From positions 1 through 39,151 of the forward strand of contig JAKAEB010000035.1 in the NCBI GenBank assembly GCA_021818445.1: a stretch of 39,151 nucleotides of DNA, read 5' to 3'. This DNA is from Planctomycetota bacterium (GTDB lineage Bacteria > Planctomycetota > Phycisphaerae > WQYP01). Positions 7,524 to 15,100 of the stretch are shown one piece after another. Position 1 is the first letter of the stretch, and the number at the start of each line of letters is the position of its first letter. Below the pieces are notes generated by a model that did not search any database, was not told the DNA's origin, and saw only the letters and a list, made by a program, of their open reading frames with translations. The translations under genes and the position numbers were made by a program.

Positions 7524-10081
7524 AATAACCATTCCTTTCTGGTTCCGTAGCTTCGGAATACATTGATGGGTTTTTCTTGCCGCACCAACCGTGTATTGTT
7601 CTGCGGAGACAAACTCTGCAAATATTCCTCGTGGATACCCAATTCATTGAGATACGCGGTGACAAAACCATCCTGCCCTTGTTGGGCCAATACCCGTGTG
7701 ATCCGGGCCTGATCCTCCGGCGAACCGGCGGCACAAAAGGCTTTGGCAATGGGTTGTAAATCCAATTGAAATAACCTCGATCCCTGCCGGCATTGCAGAT
7801 AGTAATCCCGTTTGGGTGTTGCGGTTTGCAGTATCTGGAGTTGGCGCATGCTGAGGCCAAAGGATTGATAGACCCGGCGCGACGTATCTTCCAATGCCGC
7901 AGCGTTGGGTAGAAAGATTCTCGTCAGACAGCTTTCAATGATCGCCGGGGCGATGGAACTCTCGGCAATATCCGCCAGTGACTGTGTGGCAAAGATTACC
8001 GCGACATTCTTCTTACGCAGCACCTTGAGCCATTCGCGTATCCGTGCGGCAAACGTCGAATCGGTCAGATACATCCAGGCTTCATCCAGAATCAGCAGGG
8101 TGGGATGCCCCTGATTGAAACGCGCTTCGAGTTTATGGAATAAATACGTCAACACCGGCAGAAGTACACGCGGCGAGTGCATCAAATGCTCCGTCTCAAA
8201 GGTAAGCCAATCGCCATCGGAGAGTGTTTCCTGATCGGCATCCAGCAACTTGCCATAAGGGCCGACAAGTGTAAAACTCTCCAACACCTGCCGGATCGTG
8301 GTATCCTGCACCAAGTTCCGCAGTGTGGTCATCGTGCGTTGCCGCGTCGGCAGTATTTTTAGATTATTGAGAGCCGACCAGCATTCCCGTTTGAGGCTGG
8401 GTGTAACGGTAATGCCTTCCCGTACCAGCAAGTCCAACAGCCAATCCTGCGCCCAAGCTAATTCTCCATCTTCATCAATCCGGGCCAGCGGCTGGAAGCA
8501 TACTTGCTCCTCGACTTGACCACTGGGCTGTGTGCCGATCTGTTTGCCGCCCTGCAGACTGGTCTGCGTACTGGCTTGCTTATTGGCTTCGGCCCCAATC
8601 GGATAAAACATCCCACCCATGGCATACGTCATGGCCCGTGCACTCTGGCCCTTGTCAAAGATAAAGACTCGAGCCTTGTCATAACGCAAAAACTGGCAGG
8701 CCAATAAGTTCAGCAGTGTTGATTTACCCGCACCTGTTGGTCCTACAATCAGGGTATGGCCCACATCGCCCTGATAAATCGAAAGCCGAAAAGGTGTGGA
8801 TCCCGCCGTGCGGGTTTGCAGCAGGGCCGGACCATTAAGATGCTTACACCGTGCCGGCCCGGACCAGATGCTGCTGGCGGGCATAAGATCACAGACATTC
8901 AGTGACGATATCAGCGGCCTGCGAACATCGGCATAACCATGGCCCGGCAGGCTTCCCAGCCAGGCTTGTACGGCATTAAAACTTTCAATTTGGGAAATGA
9001 TGCCATTGCTGTCCACCACCTGCTGTACCGCACGGGCCTTGTCGATGGCGGCAGATTCAGTTTCATCCCAGACTGTGACGGTCAGCGTAAAGTGACCGAA
9101 TGATACATAATCTCCCCCCAGTTCCTGCAAGGCTGCATCGGCATCTTGGGCCTTGTTAAGAGAATCGGAGTCTTCCAGCCGGCTTTCCTGCTTCATGATC
9201 GCTTCCTTCAGTAATGTGACCATTCCCTTGCGTTTGGCAAACCATTGCCGCCGCAGTTTGCCCAGATGACTTGTCGCCTGCACCTTGTCCATGGGCAGAT
9301 AACGCGCTACCCAGCGGTATTCCACGGCCAATTCATTCAAGCCATCCAATAAACAGGGCAAGGTCTGGCCGATATAGGCTCGGATAGAAACGGTCTTGAT
9401 AAAATGCTTTCCCAGCTTCGGGCTTAATCCCCCGCTCAGGGTTGAATCGGTAAGCATTTCATCAAGGTAAAACGATTGCAATGGCCTTTTAACCTTCAGC
9501 ACCCGCTCGGATACACAGTCGTGGAGGTAACTGAGGGTCTGGTCATCATCCAAGGGTATCACCTCCGGCATAAAGCCGGAAAGCAAATTAACGATCTGAG
9601 TAATCTGACCTAGAAACGTCTCATACGAGGCCCGATAGGAAATACCCGCCTTATCTACAGGGCGTTCAATAAGCACACTGGTCAGGGAGCGCACCTGATC
9701 CTCCGGAGGTAGAAACGTCAAGGTCAGAAAATAGTTGGATTCGCAGTGATCACCGATAAACGTTTTCCGGCGTTCCTGGTCAATGAGTGTGGCGGCGGAA
9801 TTGGGAAAAGAGCTTGTGGGGTACGATTGGGCGCTTTTACGCGCGGCTTCGACATGGATACACCAGCCGGAACCCAGACGTTTGAGCACGTTGTTCAGAC
9901 GGGCGCGCATAGCCATGAGTTCGCCGGGCGTAGAACTCCCCGTATCGGGTCCCCGAAAGCGGATGGTACGCTGAAAGCTCCCATCCTTATTGAGAATCAC
10001 CCCGGGTCCGATGAAAGCCGCCCATGGCAGGTAATCACTCAAACGCCGAGGATGCTTTTGATATTCACTTAAATTCCACAT
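7520..10081 (-). CDS. trbE: TrbE/VirB4, ATPase powering pilus assembly and DNA transfer
   Basis: The 853-residue product is close to TrbE length. The opening LSEYQKHPRRLSDYLPWA and GVILNKDGSFQRTIRFRGPD is diagnostic for the TrbE/VirB4 N-terminal domain. The RecA-like motor domain has Walker A GPTGAGKST at about residue 445 and Walker B LLILDEAWMYL at about 665, followed by the arginine-finger/RIREW helix and ATQSLADI. Between the Walker motifs, at about residues 495-525 (DNA near 8503-8595), there is a Gln/Thr-rich insertion just before the conserved FQPLARIDEDGELAW. This looks like a lineage-specific loop. The ATG at 10081 has only a weak GGATGA upstream. The stop overlaps the start of the first trbJ. 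Confidence 0.95.
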   Translation of the reverse strand: MWNLSEYQKHPRRLSDYLPWAAFIGPGVILNKDGSFQRTIRFRGPDTGSSTPGELMAMRARLNNVLKRLGSGWCIHVEAARKSAQSYPTSSFPNSAATLIDQERRKTFIGDHCESNYFLTLTFLPPEDQVRSLTSVLIERPVDKAGISYRASYETFLGQITQIVNLLSGFMPEVIPLDDDQTLSYLHDCVSERVLKVKRPLQSFYLDEMLTDSTLSGGLSPKLGKHFIKTVSIRAYIGQTLPCLLDGLNELAVEYRWVARYLPMDKVQATSHLGKLRRQWFAKRKGMVTLLKEAIMKQESRLEDSDSLNKAQDADAALQELGGDYVSFGHFTLTVTVWDETESAAIDKARAVQQVVDSNGIISQIESFNAVQAWLGSLPGHGYADVRRPLISSLNVCDLMPASSIWSGPARCKHLNGPALLQTRTAGSTPFRLSIYQGDVGHTLIVGPTGAGKSTLLNLLACQFLRYDKARVFIFDKGQSARAMTYAMGGMFYPIGAEANKQASTQTSLQGGKQIGTQPSGQVEEQVCFQPLARIDEDGELAWAQDWLLDLLVREGITVTPSLKRECWSALNNLKILPTRQRTMTTLRNLVQDTTIRQVLESFTLVGPYGKLLDADQETLSDGDWLTFETEHLMHSPRVLLPVLTYLFHKLEARFNQGHPTLLILDEAWMYLTDSTFAARIREWLKVLRKKNVAVIFATQSLADIAESSIAPAIIESCLTRIFLPNAAALEDTSRRVYQSFGLSMRQLQILQTATPKRDYYLQCRQGSRLFQLDLQPIAKAFCAAGSPEDQARITRVLAQQGQDGFVTAYLNELGIHEEYLQSLSPQNNTRLVRQEKPINVFRSYGTRKEWLL

Positions 10082-10100
10082 AAATCATCCATAGTGTTAC

Positions 10101-10165
10101 GTTTTCAGTGTTCAGTTTTCAGCCACAAATCGGGAACTGAAAACTGAACACTTCACACTGAAAAC
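10101..10165. repeat. Long inverted repeat (cruciform) between trbD and trbE
   Basis: The arm AGTGTTCAGTTTTCAG at 10107-10122 is exactly complementary to 10137-10152, with a 14-base spacer. The flanking GTTTTCAGT (10101-10109) can also pair with ACTGAAAAC (10157-10165). The motif is built from the unit TTCAGTTTTCAGT, which is common as a dispersed intergenic repeat in some genomes. It lies seven bases after the trbD stop, so in the mRNA it forms a strong hairpin between the pilin genes and trbE. It lacks a U-tract and is more likely a stabiliser or attenuator than a terminator. Confidence 0.8.
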
Positions 10166-10171
10166 TTTTTA

Positions 10172-10444
10172 TTACGTATCCAGAAATACCGGCTGTTTAA
10201 TATGTGCCCGGAAAATCTCAAACCAGTCCGGGTCCAACCGGGTCAGCACGACGGCGGCGGTATGCAATACCAGCCCCAATGGGAATCCCAGCCACCAGAC
10301 GTGCAGTCCCAGCCCAAGTACCAAGGCGGTGGTGCCGTTGAGAATGCCAAAAGCTCGTGGCACACCACCCAAAAGTACGCCCTGGGTAAGGGATAAGTGT
10401 AGCGGCACTTCCAGACCTTCTATTTTGTCGACAGAACTGCTCAT
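10172..10444 (-). CDS. trbD: TrbD/VirB3, small inner-membrane T4SS component
   Basis: The product has 90 residues. The opening SSSVDKIEGLEVPLHLSLTQ and the GVPRAF motif, followed by two closely spaced hydrophobic segments (about 33-50 and 52-68) and a DPDWFEIFRAH C-terminus, match TrbD/VirB3. These proteins sit beside the VirB4 ATPase in the inner membrane. The start overlaps the trbC stop as TGATG, so translation is coupled. The gene sits between trbC and trbE as expected. Confidence 0.93.
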   Translation of the reverse strand: MSSSVDKIEGLEVPLHLSLTQGVLLGGVPRAFGILNGTTALVLGLGLHVWWLGFPLGLVLHTAAVVLTRLDPDWFEIFRAHIKQPVFLDT

Positions 10445-10785
10445 CAGAAGCCCGCTCCGCCATCAAAGCCAAAGAAGCTCACGCCGAAGCTGGTAGCCGT
10501 AACGGCAATCGACACGCCCAGCAGTACGCCGAGAATCTTTCTCATTCCCGCGCCTTCCGAGAACGCAAAGCCAAAGCCCAGCGTCACAATGGAAAGAATG
10601 CACAGCGCTTTGGCCACCGGGCCGGTAAAGCTCGCCAGCACACGGGCCAGCGGCGTCTCCCACGGCAGCGGCGCTCCGCCGCTGCCGCCGAAGGTGGAAG
10701 CCTCGGAAAGACTTGAATAGCCCAGCAACACGGCCGAGGCGATCAAGCTGGAAAGACGATTGGACAACCAACGGGAAATACGCAT
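10444..10785 (-). CDS. trbC: TrbC/VirB2, pilin precursor
   Basis: The product has 113 residues from the ATG at 10785 (MRISRWLS), preceded by AGGAG with seven bases of spacing; an upstream in-frame ATG at 10833 has no ribosome-binding site. A basic N-terminus and hydrophobic signal end near LSEA, giving a mature pilin of about 85 residues with two membrane segments (ALCILSIVTLGFGFAF and ILGVLLGVSIAVTATSFG) joined by a short basic loop SEGAGMRK. This is the typical VirB2/TrbC layout. The mature protein starts Gly/Ser-rich and ends FDGGAGF. It is the first trb gene after the cargo island and has its own promoter-like sequence. Confidence 0.93.
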   Translation of the reverse strand: MRISRWLSNRLSSLIASAVLLGYSSLSEASTFGGSGGAPLPWETPLARVLASFTGPVAKALCILSIVTLGFGFAFSEGAGMRKILGVLLGVSIAVTATSFGVSFFGFDGGAGF

Positions 10786-10874
10786 GGGGATACTCCTGCA
10801 ACATTGCTGCCGGGCCACGGTGATGACCGGCACGGCCCGACAACATCTTTAACTTTATTGTCATCACTCATACC

Positions 10875-10902
10875 ATCATACCCTAACAAATACCGAATGC
10901 AA
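10875..10902 (-). promoter_or_regulatory. Sigma-70-like promoter for trbC and the distal trb genes
   Basis: On the minus strand TTGCAT (10897-10902) is followed after 16 bases by TATGAT (10875-10880), close to the TTGACA/TATAAT consensus. It would start transcription about 80 bases upstream of the trbC start. Since trbB and trbC are usually cotranscribed, a separate promoter here fits the interruption of the operon by the cargo island. Confidence 0.5.
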
Positions 10903-10949
10903 GTGGCGGGGAAATTATTCCTCTTTTTACCCAAGGCTCGACCGAGGCG

Positions 10950-10981
10950 GGGCCATATTCGCCCCCGTTTGAATACGGCCC
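10950..10981. repeat. Inverted repeat upstream of the trbC promoter
   Basis: GGGCCATATTC (10950-10960) and GAATACGGCCC (10971-10981) pair at 10 of 11 positions across a 10-base spacer. It lies about 50 bases upstream of the -35 box, a usual place for an activator operator. It could instead be the protein-binding repeat of an origin of transfer, given the TATCCTG motif 28 bases further on. Confidence 0.55.
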
Positions 10982-11324
10982 GGCACGATAAGTATCTGGA
11001 CGCTTGGGTATCCTGCCGGTATGTTCTTTGGGTGAAACAACCGCGCGGTAACTCTGATCGTTGTAGGCTACAGCAACCGAACGGGAATTCACAAAAGGCC
11101 TTCATCGCCTACTGGACGAGATATTCGTGGATATGACGATAACAGAAAAGCCCAATAGCAAATTACAGAAATACCGCCTGACTACCAAATGACACCATAC
11201 GTCGGCGGCTGGCATGGGAAATCGACATCCCGTCCGCGAATTCTTTATTTTTTTGACCAAAACACCACGACGAATAAGCTTGTAACACCGGTCCAGTGAC
11301 AATGCACTACGTGATAGTGTCTCG

Positions 11325-13958
11325 TCATCGTAAGGAAATACAGGTCGCTTCTCCGATGTTGCCATAGCGTTCGGGTACACATGTAAAGATTACGATTTGG
11401 CAGTCCTTGGCGGCCTTAGCCAACACAGCTCCCATAAGCCGCAAGCGGCCCGGATCGGTGTATCCAAGGGTATCGTCCAAAATGAGCGGCATGCCGCCAT
11501 TCTGAGAGACAATGATCGAGCAAGCTATTCGGAAGATTAGAGAAAGCTGTTCGCGAGTGCCGCCGCTCAACGAGTCGAACGGTACGGTTATATTCCGCAA
11601 CGTTCGACTTGTAATCCGCAATTCCTCACTGATATCCACTTGGAAGGATCCATCGAACACCAGACGGCCGAGTTGTTCAATTTTCTCCTTCAGCGGAGCC
11701 ACATACGCTCGCCGAGCCTTATCCCGTTCCTCCCGAATTGTCTCAAAAAGGCATTTGGCAGAAGACGCCCGCCGATTGCAGGATGAAGTCTCCGCCATCA
11801 GACGTTCGCAAGCAGCCTGCGCCGCGCCCCGTTTCTCGTAGAGTCCATCCTCACCGTGGATTTTCAGTCGTGTCTGAACTTCGATTAGTTCATTTTGAGC
11901 GGCATTCCGGCGATTTTGGGTAGTTTGCAGGGATCCTTTGGCTGTTTCCGACAAGGTTTTCACCCTTTCGGGATTTTTCGCCCCGAGCGCCGTCTCGGCG
12001 GATTGAACCCTGGCATACTCGGAAGCCACGATCTGGACTGCCTGCGCCAGAGCTTTTTCCAAATCATCATCGGAAATATTCTCGCGTGCCTGCTCAAGGT
12101 CTGCGCGAATCTGGTTAAGTTGCTTGGACGAGAGATCAAATGACGCTCGCGCATGGTGGTGCTTTGTATTGAGTCCATTCCACACACCGCTTGCCACCTC
12201 CAGCGTTTGGTGAGCCAATTCCCATGCACCGACTGCCTGTCGCCGTATCGACTCTCTGTTTTTCCATTCCCGTTCTGCCGATTCCAAATCGGGACATATC
12301 ACAGGCTCATTTACACGATTTCTGATGTAGGCTGGGACGCCTTGTTGCAGAGCCAACAGCATCTCGTCCAGTTTTTGGTACGCCAGATCCCGGAGATTCT
12401 CCTTTTCAACCTGTGCTTTACCTGCGGCAATTCGCTCGGCAGTGTTGCGGTCATCGTAGGCCTGCCTGGCCTCGCGAGGACCGGCTACACCAGCTTGTTT
12501 ACACAGGCGGTCCAACCCAACCTGCGCATCCTCAACCTTTTTCTGGAGCTTTGCAAAGCTGGCACCTGCGACCACTTCAATATCCAATGTTTTTGGGATG
12601 CTGACCCGCAGGCTGCTGGTGACCGTTAAAGATCGTTTCTCTCCTTTCGTCAAGGTATTGTCTGTGCCATCAATTACCAGACAACCATCGACCAAACTCT
12701 GAAGGTAAACTTGCGGTGCTCCGGTATCCAGTTTTGCCTTAGCGGCAAGCAGTTCCCTTTCGGCTTCTTCTATCAACTGTTGAACCGGCGCGGTCACCTT
12801 ATTTCGCCGAAGCAGTTCCTCGGCCTGCGCAGCGTTCGTTCTGGCCAGGTCGATACGCGCCTTGCGTTCACCGATTTGTTCAAGCTGTAATTTATTATTG
12901 TAATAGTCGAAATCCGCTCGCCGGAGTTCCGCATTGCTGTCCGCCAACTTCCTTTTCTGATCAGCTTCATTGAAAGCACCTTGTGCATTCTTGACTTCAC
13001 GATCAGCCTGGTCCAAAGCTGGAACTGACATAGCGTTTTCGGCATTGATCTTCTTGTATTCCTGATCGACTGCGGCAACCCTCGTGATCAGCGCCTGGCG
13101 AGAGTCGCGGTCTCGGTGTGCCGCTTCCTCGGATTGGTGGGCCGACTGCAACTTCAAACGCGACGTCGAGAGCACACTCTCCAAATCTCTGATCTCGGCA
13201 AGTGAGGCCGTATAGGCAATGATCTCTTGGGTCAGCCTATCGTCCTGTTCCTTCAATTGTGCTAATTCTTGCTGGAGAGAGGCTACACGTTCGGTATCAT
13301 CGTCAAGGTTACGGATTGCCTGCTCGATATTGGAGACTTCTTCTTCGGCGCGAGTCAATGCAATGCGGGCATCAGTTAGCTCTTTCCGCTCTGTGCCGCG
13401 CTCGGTGTAATAACGGAGATATTCCTCTCGCACCTTGTTGAATAGGCCCTCTTCGCCAGGATCGGTGGGACGGCCTCCAGCCGCCTGATCCAACGCGGCG
13501 GAAAGTGAGGTCTGCTTGCCTAACTCGGGCTGGTGAATGGCGTCGCCTTGCTGAATGTTCAGTGCCTTCCAGAGGACAACGTCGAGCGTTTCGCGGAGGA
13601 TGGCCTCGGCGTGTTCGTGTGCTTCACGGCCCGTGAGGTTTTCGGGCTTGGGGTTGCTGATAGTGAGTTTGGTTTCTGGTCGTTTGAGAAAGCGCTTCAT
13701 GTAAGTGAACGTATAGGGACCACTTTCTGCATGCAGTTCTATCTCCGGCCCTTCGTCCCTGTGAACCGGCTTGATGGCTTCGATATTTCGAGCCTTACTG
13801 GAATCTAAATATTCAAATAAAAGCCCTATAGCTTCGCCAAGACTGGTTTTCCCAGCTTCATTCGGCCCTTGCACGAGCGTAATCCCGGCGGGACCGAACT
13901 TTACATCGGCTGCGCCAATGCCCCTGTAATTGGCAACTCGAAGACGAATGAATTTCAT
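11325..13958 (-). CDS. SbcC/Rad50-like ATPase with long coiled coil, no evident zinc hook
   Basis: The product has 877 residues. The N-terminal ABC-type lobe has Walker A GPNEAGKTS (31-39) and the opening IRLRVANYRGI typical of SbcC/RecF/YhaN proteins. Long heptad-rich helices fill about 175-395 and 475-780. The C-terminal lobe has the signature SLSGGTREQLSL and Walker B LILDDTLGYTD near residue 825. Rad50/SbcC proteins work with an SbcD/Mre11 nuclease to cut DNA ends or protein-blocked DNA. At the apex (about 400-475) there is a beta-rich segment instead of a CxxC zinc hook; the nearest Cys pattern is a lone LCKQAG. The start overlaps the SbcD-like stop as ATGA, so the pair is one unit. It is shorter than E. 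coli SbcC (about 1,050 residues). Confidence 0.85.
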   Translation of the reverse strand: MKFIRLRVANYRGIGAADVKFGPAGITLVQGPNEAGKTSLGEAIGLLFEYLDSSKARNIEAIKPVHRDEGPEIELHAESGPYTFTYMKRFLKRPETKLTISNPKPENLTGREAHEHAEAILRETLDVVLWKALNIQQGDAIHQPELGKQTSLSAALDQAAGGRPTDPGEEGLFNKVREEYLRYYTERGTERKELTDARIALTRAEEEVSNIEQAIRNLDDDTERVASLQQELAQLKEQDDRLTQEIIAYTASLAEIRDLESVLSTSRLKLQSAHQSEEAAHRDRDSRQALITRVAAVDQEYKKINAENAMSVPALDQADREVKNAQGAFNEADQKRKLADSNAELRRADFDYYNNKLQLEQIGERKARIDLARTNAAQAEELLRRNKVTAPVQQLIEEAERELLAAKAKLDTGAPQVYLQSLVDGCLVIDGTDNTLTKGEKRSLTVTSSLRVSIPKTLDIEVVAGASFAKLQKKVEDAQVGLDRLCKQAGVAGPREARQAYDDRNTAERIAAGKAQVEKENLRDLAYQKLDEMLLALQQGVPAYIRNRVNEPVICPDLESAEREWKNRESIRRQAVGAWELAHQTLEVASGVWNGLNTKHHHARASFDLSSKQLNQIRADLEQARENISDDDLEKALAQAVQIVASEYARVQSAETALGAKNPERVKTLSETAKGSLQTTQNRRNAAQNELIEVQTRLKIHGEDGLYEKRGAAQAACERLMAETSSCNRRASSAKCLFETIREERDKARRAYVAPLKEKIEQLGRLVFDGSFQVDISEELRITSRTLRNITVPFDSLSGGTREQLSLIFRIACSIIVSQNGGMPLILDDTLGYTDPGRLRLMGAVLAKAAKDCQIVIFTCVPERYGNIGEATCISLR

Positions 13959-15085
13959 ACCGCCTCCCGCGCCAACCGCAACAGAAGCATCAAAGCTTCG
14001 CGGGCTTCTGTACCTGCGGTTCCACCGTCCACGATTTTGTTGCGTAGTCGTTGCACCGTTGCATCGGCAAAACCCGAAAATCCGAGATTCGTAAAATCTG
14101 TATCGTCCGGTACGAGGAGAAGTTCGTCATCCCGAACATCGAAAGCCCCAAATACATCTTGTGCGGCAGTAAGATGATTTTGAAGTGTGCCGCTCAACGT
14201 CAGAGAAAGTGAGCCAACGAGGTTCAGTCGAATGACCGTACGGGCCTTATCCTTCATGGTCTCCAGTGTTTGTCTTAACGCTTCCACATCATCTGCGGAG
14301 TTGATATCCACCCGTTCGTGCTCAAGGAATAGCCACTGGCCAACCTGAATAGGCTTGGTGTTCACACTACTTTCACCCAGTTCCACGATGAGGCCGTATC
14401 CGGATTGTGTTTCGCGAAAATCCGTCATTTCAGGCGTACCGGAGTACCAGATACGCTCGGTCTTACCGACCTTAGTCCAAGAATGTCGGTCGCCAAGCGC
14501 CACGAAGTCTACCTTCCTTTCGTCGAGAGCGAGTTCGAGTGCTGAAACTGAAATAACCCCGGTGGACTCCCGGTCTGGCGCAAGCGTATCGACGGCGCCA
14601 TGCCCCATACAAATACGGATATTTTCGGTTGCAGGCTCAAGGGCATTGATCGCATCCTCAATGGGATTTGTGACTGGACGTTTCGATAGCCATGGAGCAC
14701 CTACCAATTCAACACCTTCTGCGATCTTGATGGGCGCGGCGGTCTCAACCACCCGCACATGCGAAGGCTTCTGCTCAATGAAGGTACTCGAATGGTATAC
14801 AGAAGCGGCGTTCAAAGGGTCATGGTTGCCCGGAAGAATGAACACGGGGATTGACACATCCCTGAGTGCGTCCAGAGCGCGGGCGACGGTCTTCCGGTCG
14901 ACCTGGTTCGACTCAAATAAGTCACCACACACCAGCATGAACCGGCATTCGTTTTCCTTGGCGATCTGGCCCATGGAGCGAATCGCATCAAACCTTGATT
15001 GACTGTAGCGTTCTTGCGCACCCTCTGAAAAAAAGTGGCGGGTCATCCCCAATTGCCAGTCGCTGGTATGCAGGAATCGAATCAT
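13955..15085 (-). CDS. SbcD/Mre11-like metallophosphoesterase nuclease
   Basis: The product has 376 residues with the calcineurin-like phosphoesterase motifs in order: FLHTSDWQLG (5-13), CGDLFE (about 53-58), PGNHD (about 84-88), MGHGAVD and ALGDRHSW. These are the metal ligands of the SbcD/Mre11 family, which supplies nuclease activity to an SbcC/Rad50 ATPase. In the first motif the usual DxH reads DWQ, so one metal ligand is Gln rather than His. The C-terminal 100 residues would form the capping and partner-binding region. The ATG at 15085 has GGAG eight bases upstream and follows the Res stop by 15 bases. Its stop overlaps the SbcC-like start. Linkage to Res and Mod suggests a role in destroying restricted DNA rather than housekeeping repair. 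Confidence 0.88.
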   Translation of the reverse strand: MIRFLHTSDWQLGMTRHFFSEGAQERYSQSRFDAIRSMGQIAKENECRFMLVCGDLFESNQVDRKTVARALDALRDVSIPVFILPGNHDPLNAASVYHSSTFIEQKPSHVRVVETAAPIKIAEGVELVGAPWLSKRPVTNPIEDAINALEPATENIRICMGHGAVDTLAPDRESTGVISVSALELALDERKVDFVALGDRHSWTKVGKTERIWYSGTPEMTDFRETQSGYGLIVELGESSVNTKPIQVGQWLFLEHERVDINSADDVEALRQTLETMKDKARTVIRLNLVGSLSLTLSGTLQNHLTAAQDVFGAFDVRDDELLLVPDDTDFTNLGFSGFADATVQRLRNKIVDGGTAGTEAREALMLLLRLAREAV

Positions 15086-15100
15086 TGCAGTTTCTCCGAA

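Larger units (their letters stand above)
10786..11324. other. Non-coding stretch between the cargo island and trbC
   Basis: These 539 bases lack a convincing gene; the short ORFs in both strands have no recognisable features. It contains the trbC promoter-like pair (10875-10902), an 11-base inverted repeat (10950-10981) and a TATCCTGCC match to the IncP-like nick consensus (11009-11017). The transcribed leader just before trbC can also form a small CGGGCC/GGCCCG hairpin. The remaining 300 bases up to the SbcC-like stop show nothing I can name. The left border of the island must lie within this stretch, but I found no direct repeats marking it. Confidence 0.55.

Noticed and set aside
11102..11380. 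Minus-strand ORF of 92 codons after the SbcC-like gene
   Set aside because: It overlaps the end of the ATPase gene in another frame, has no ribosome-binding site and no recognisable feature.
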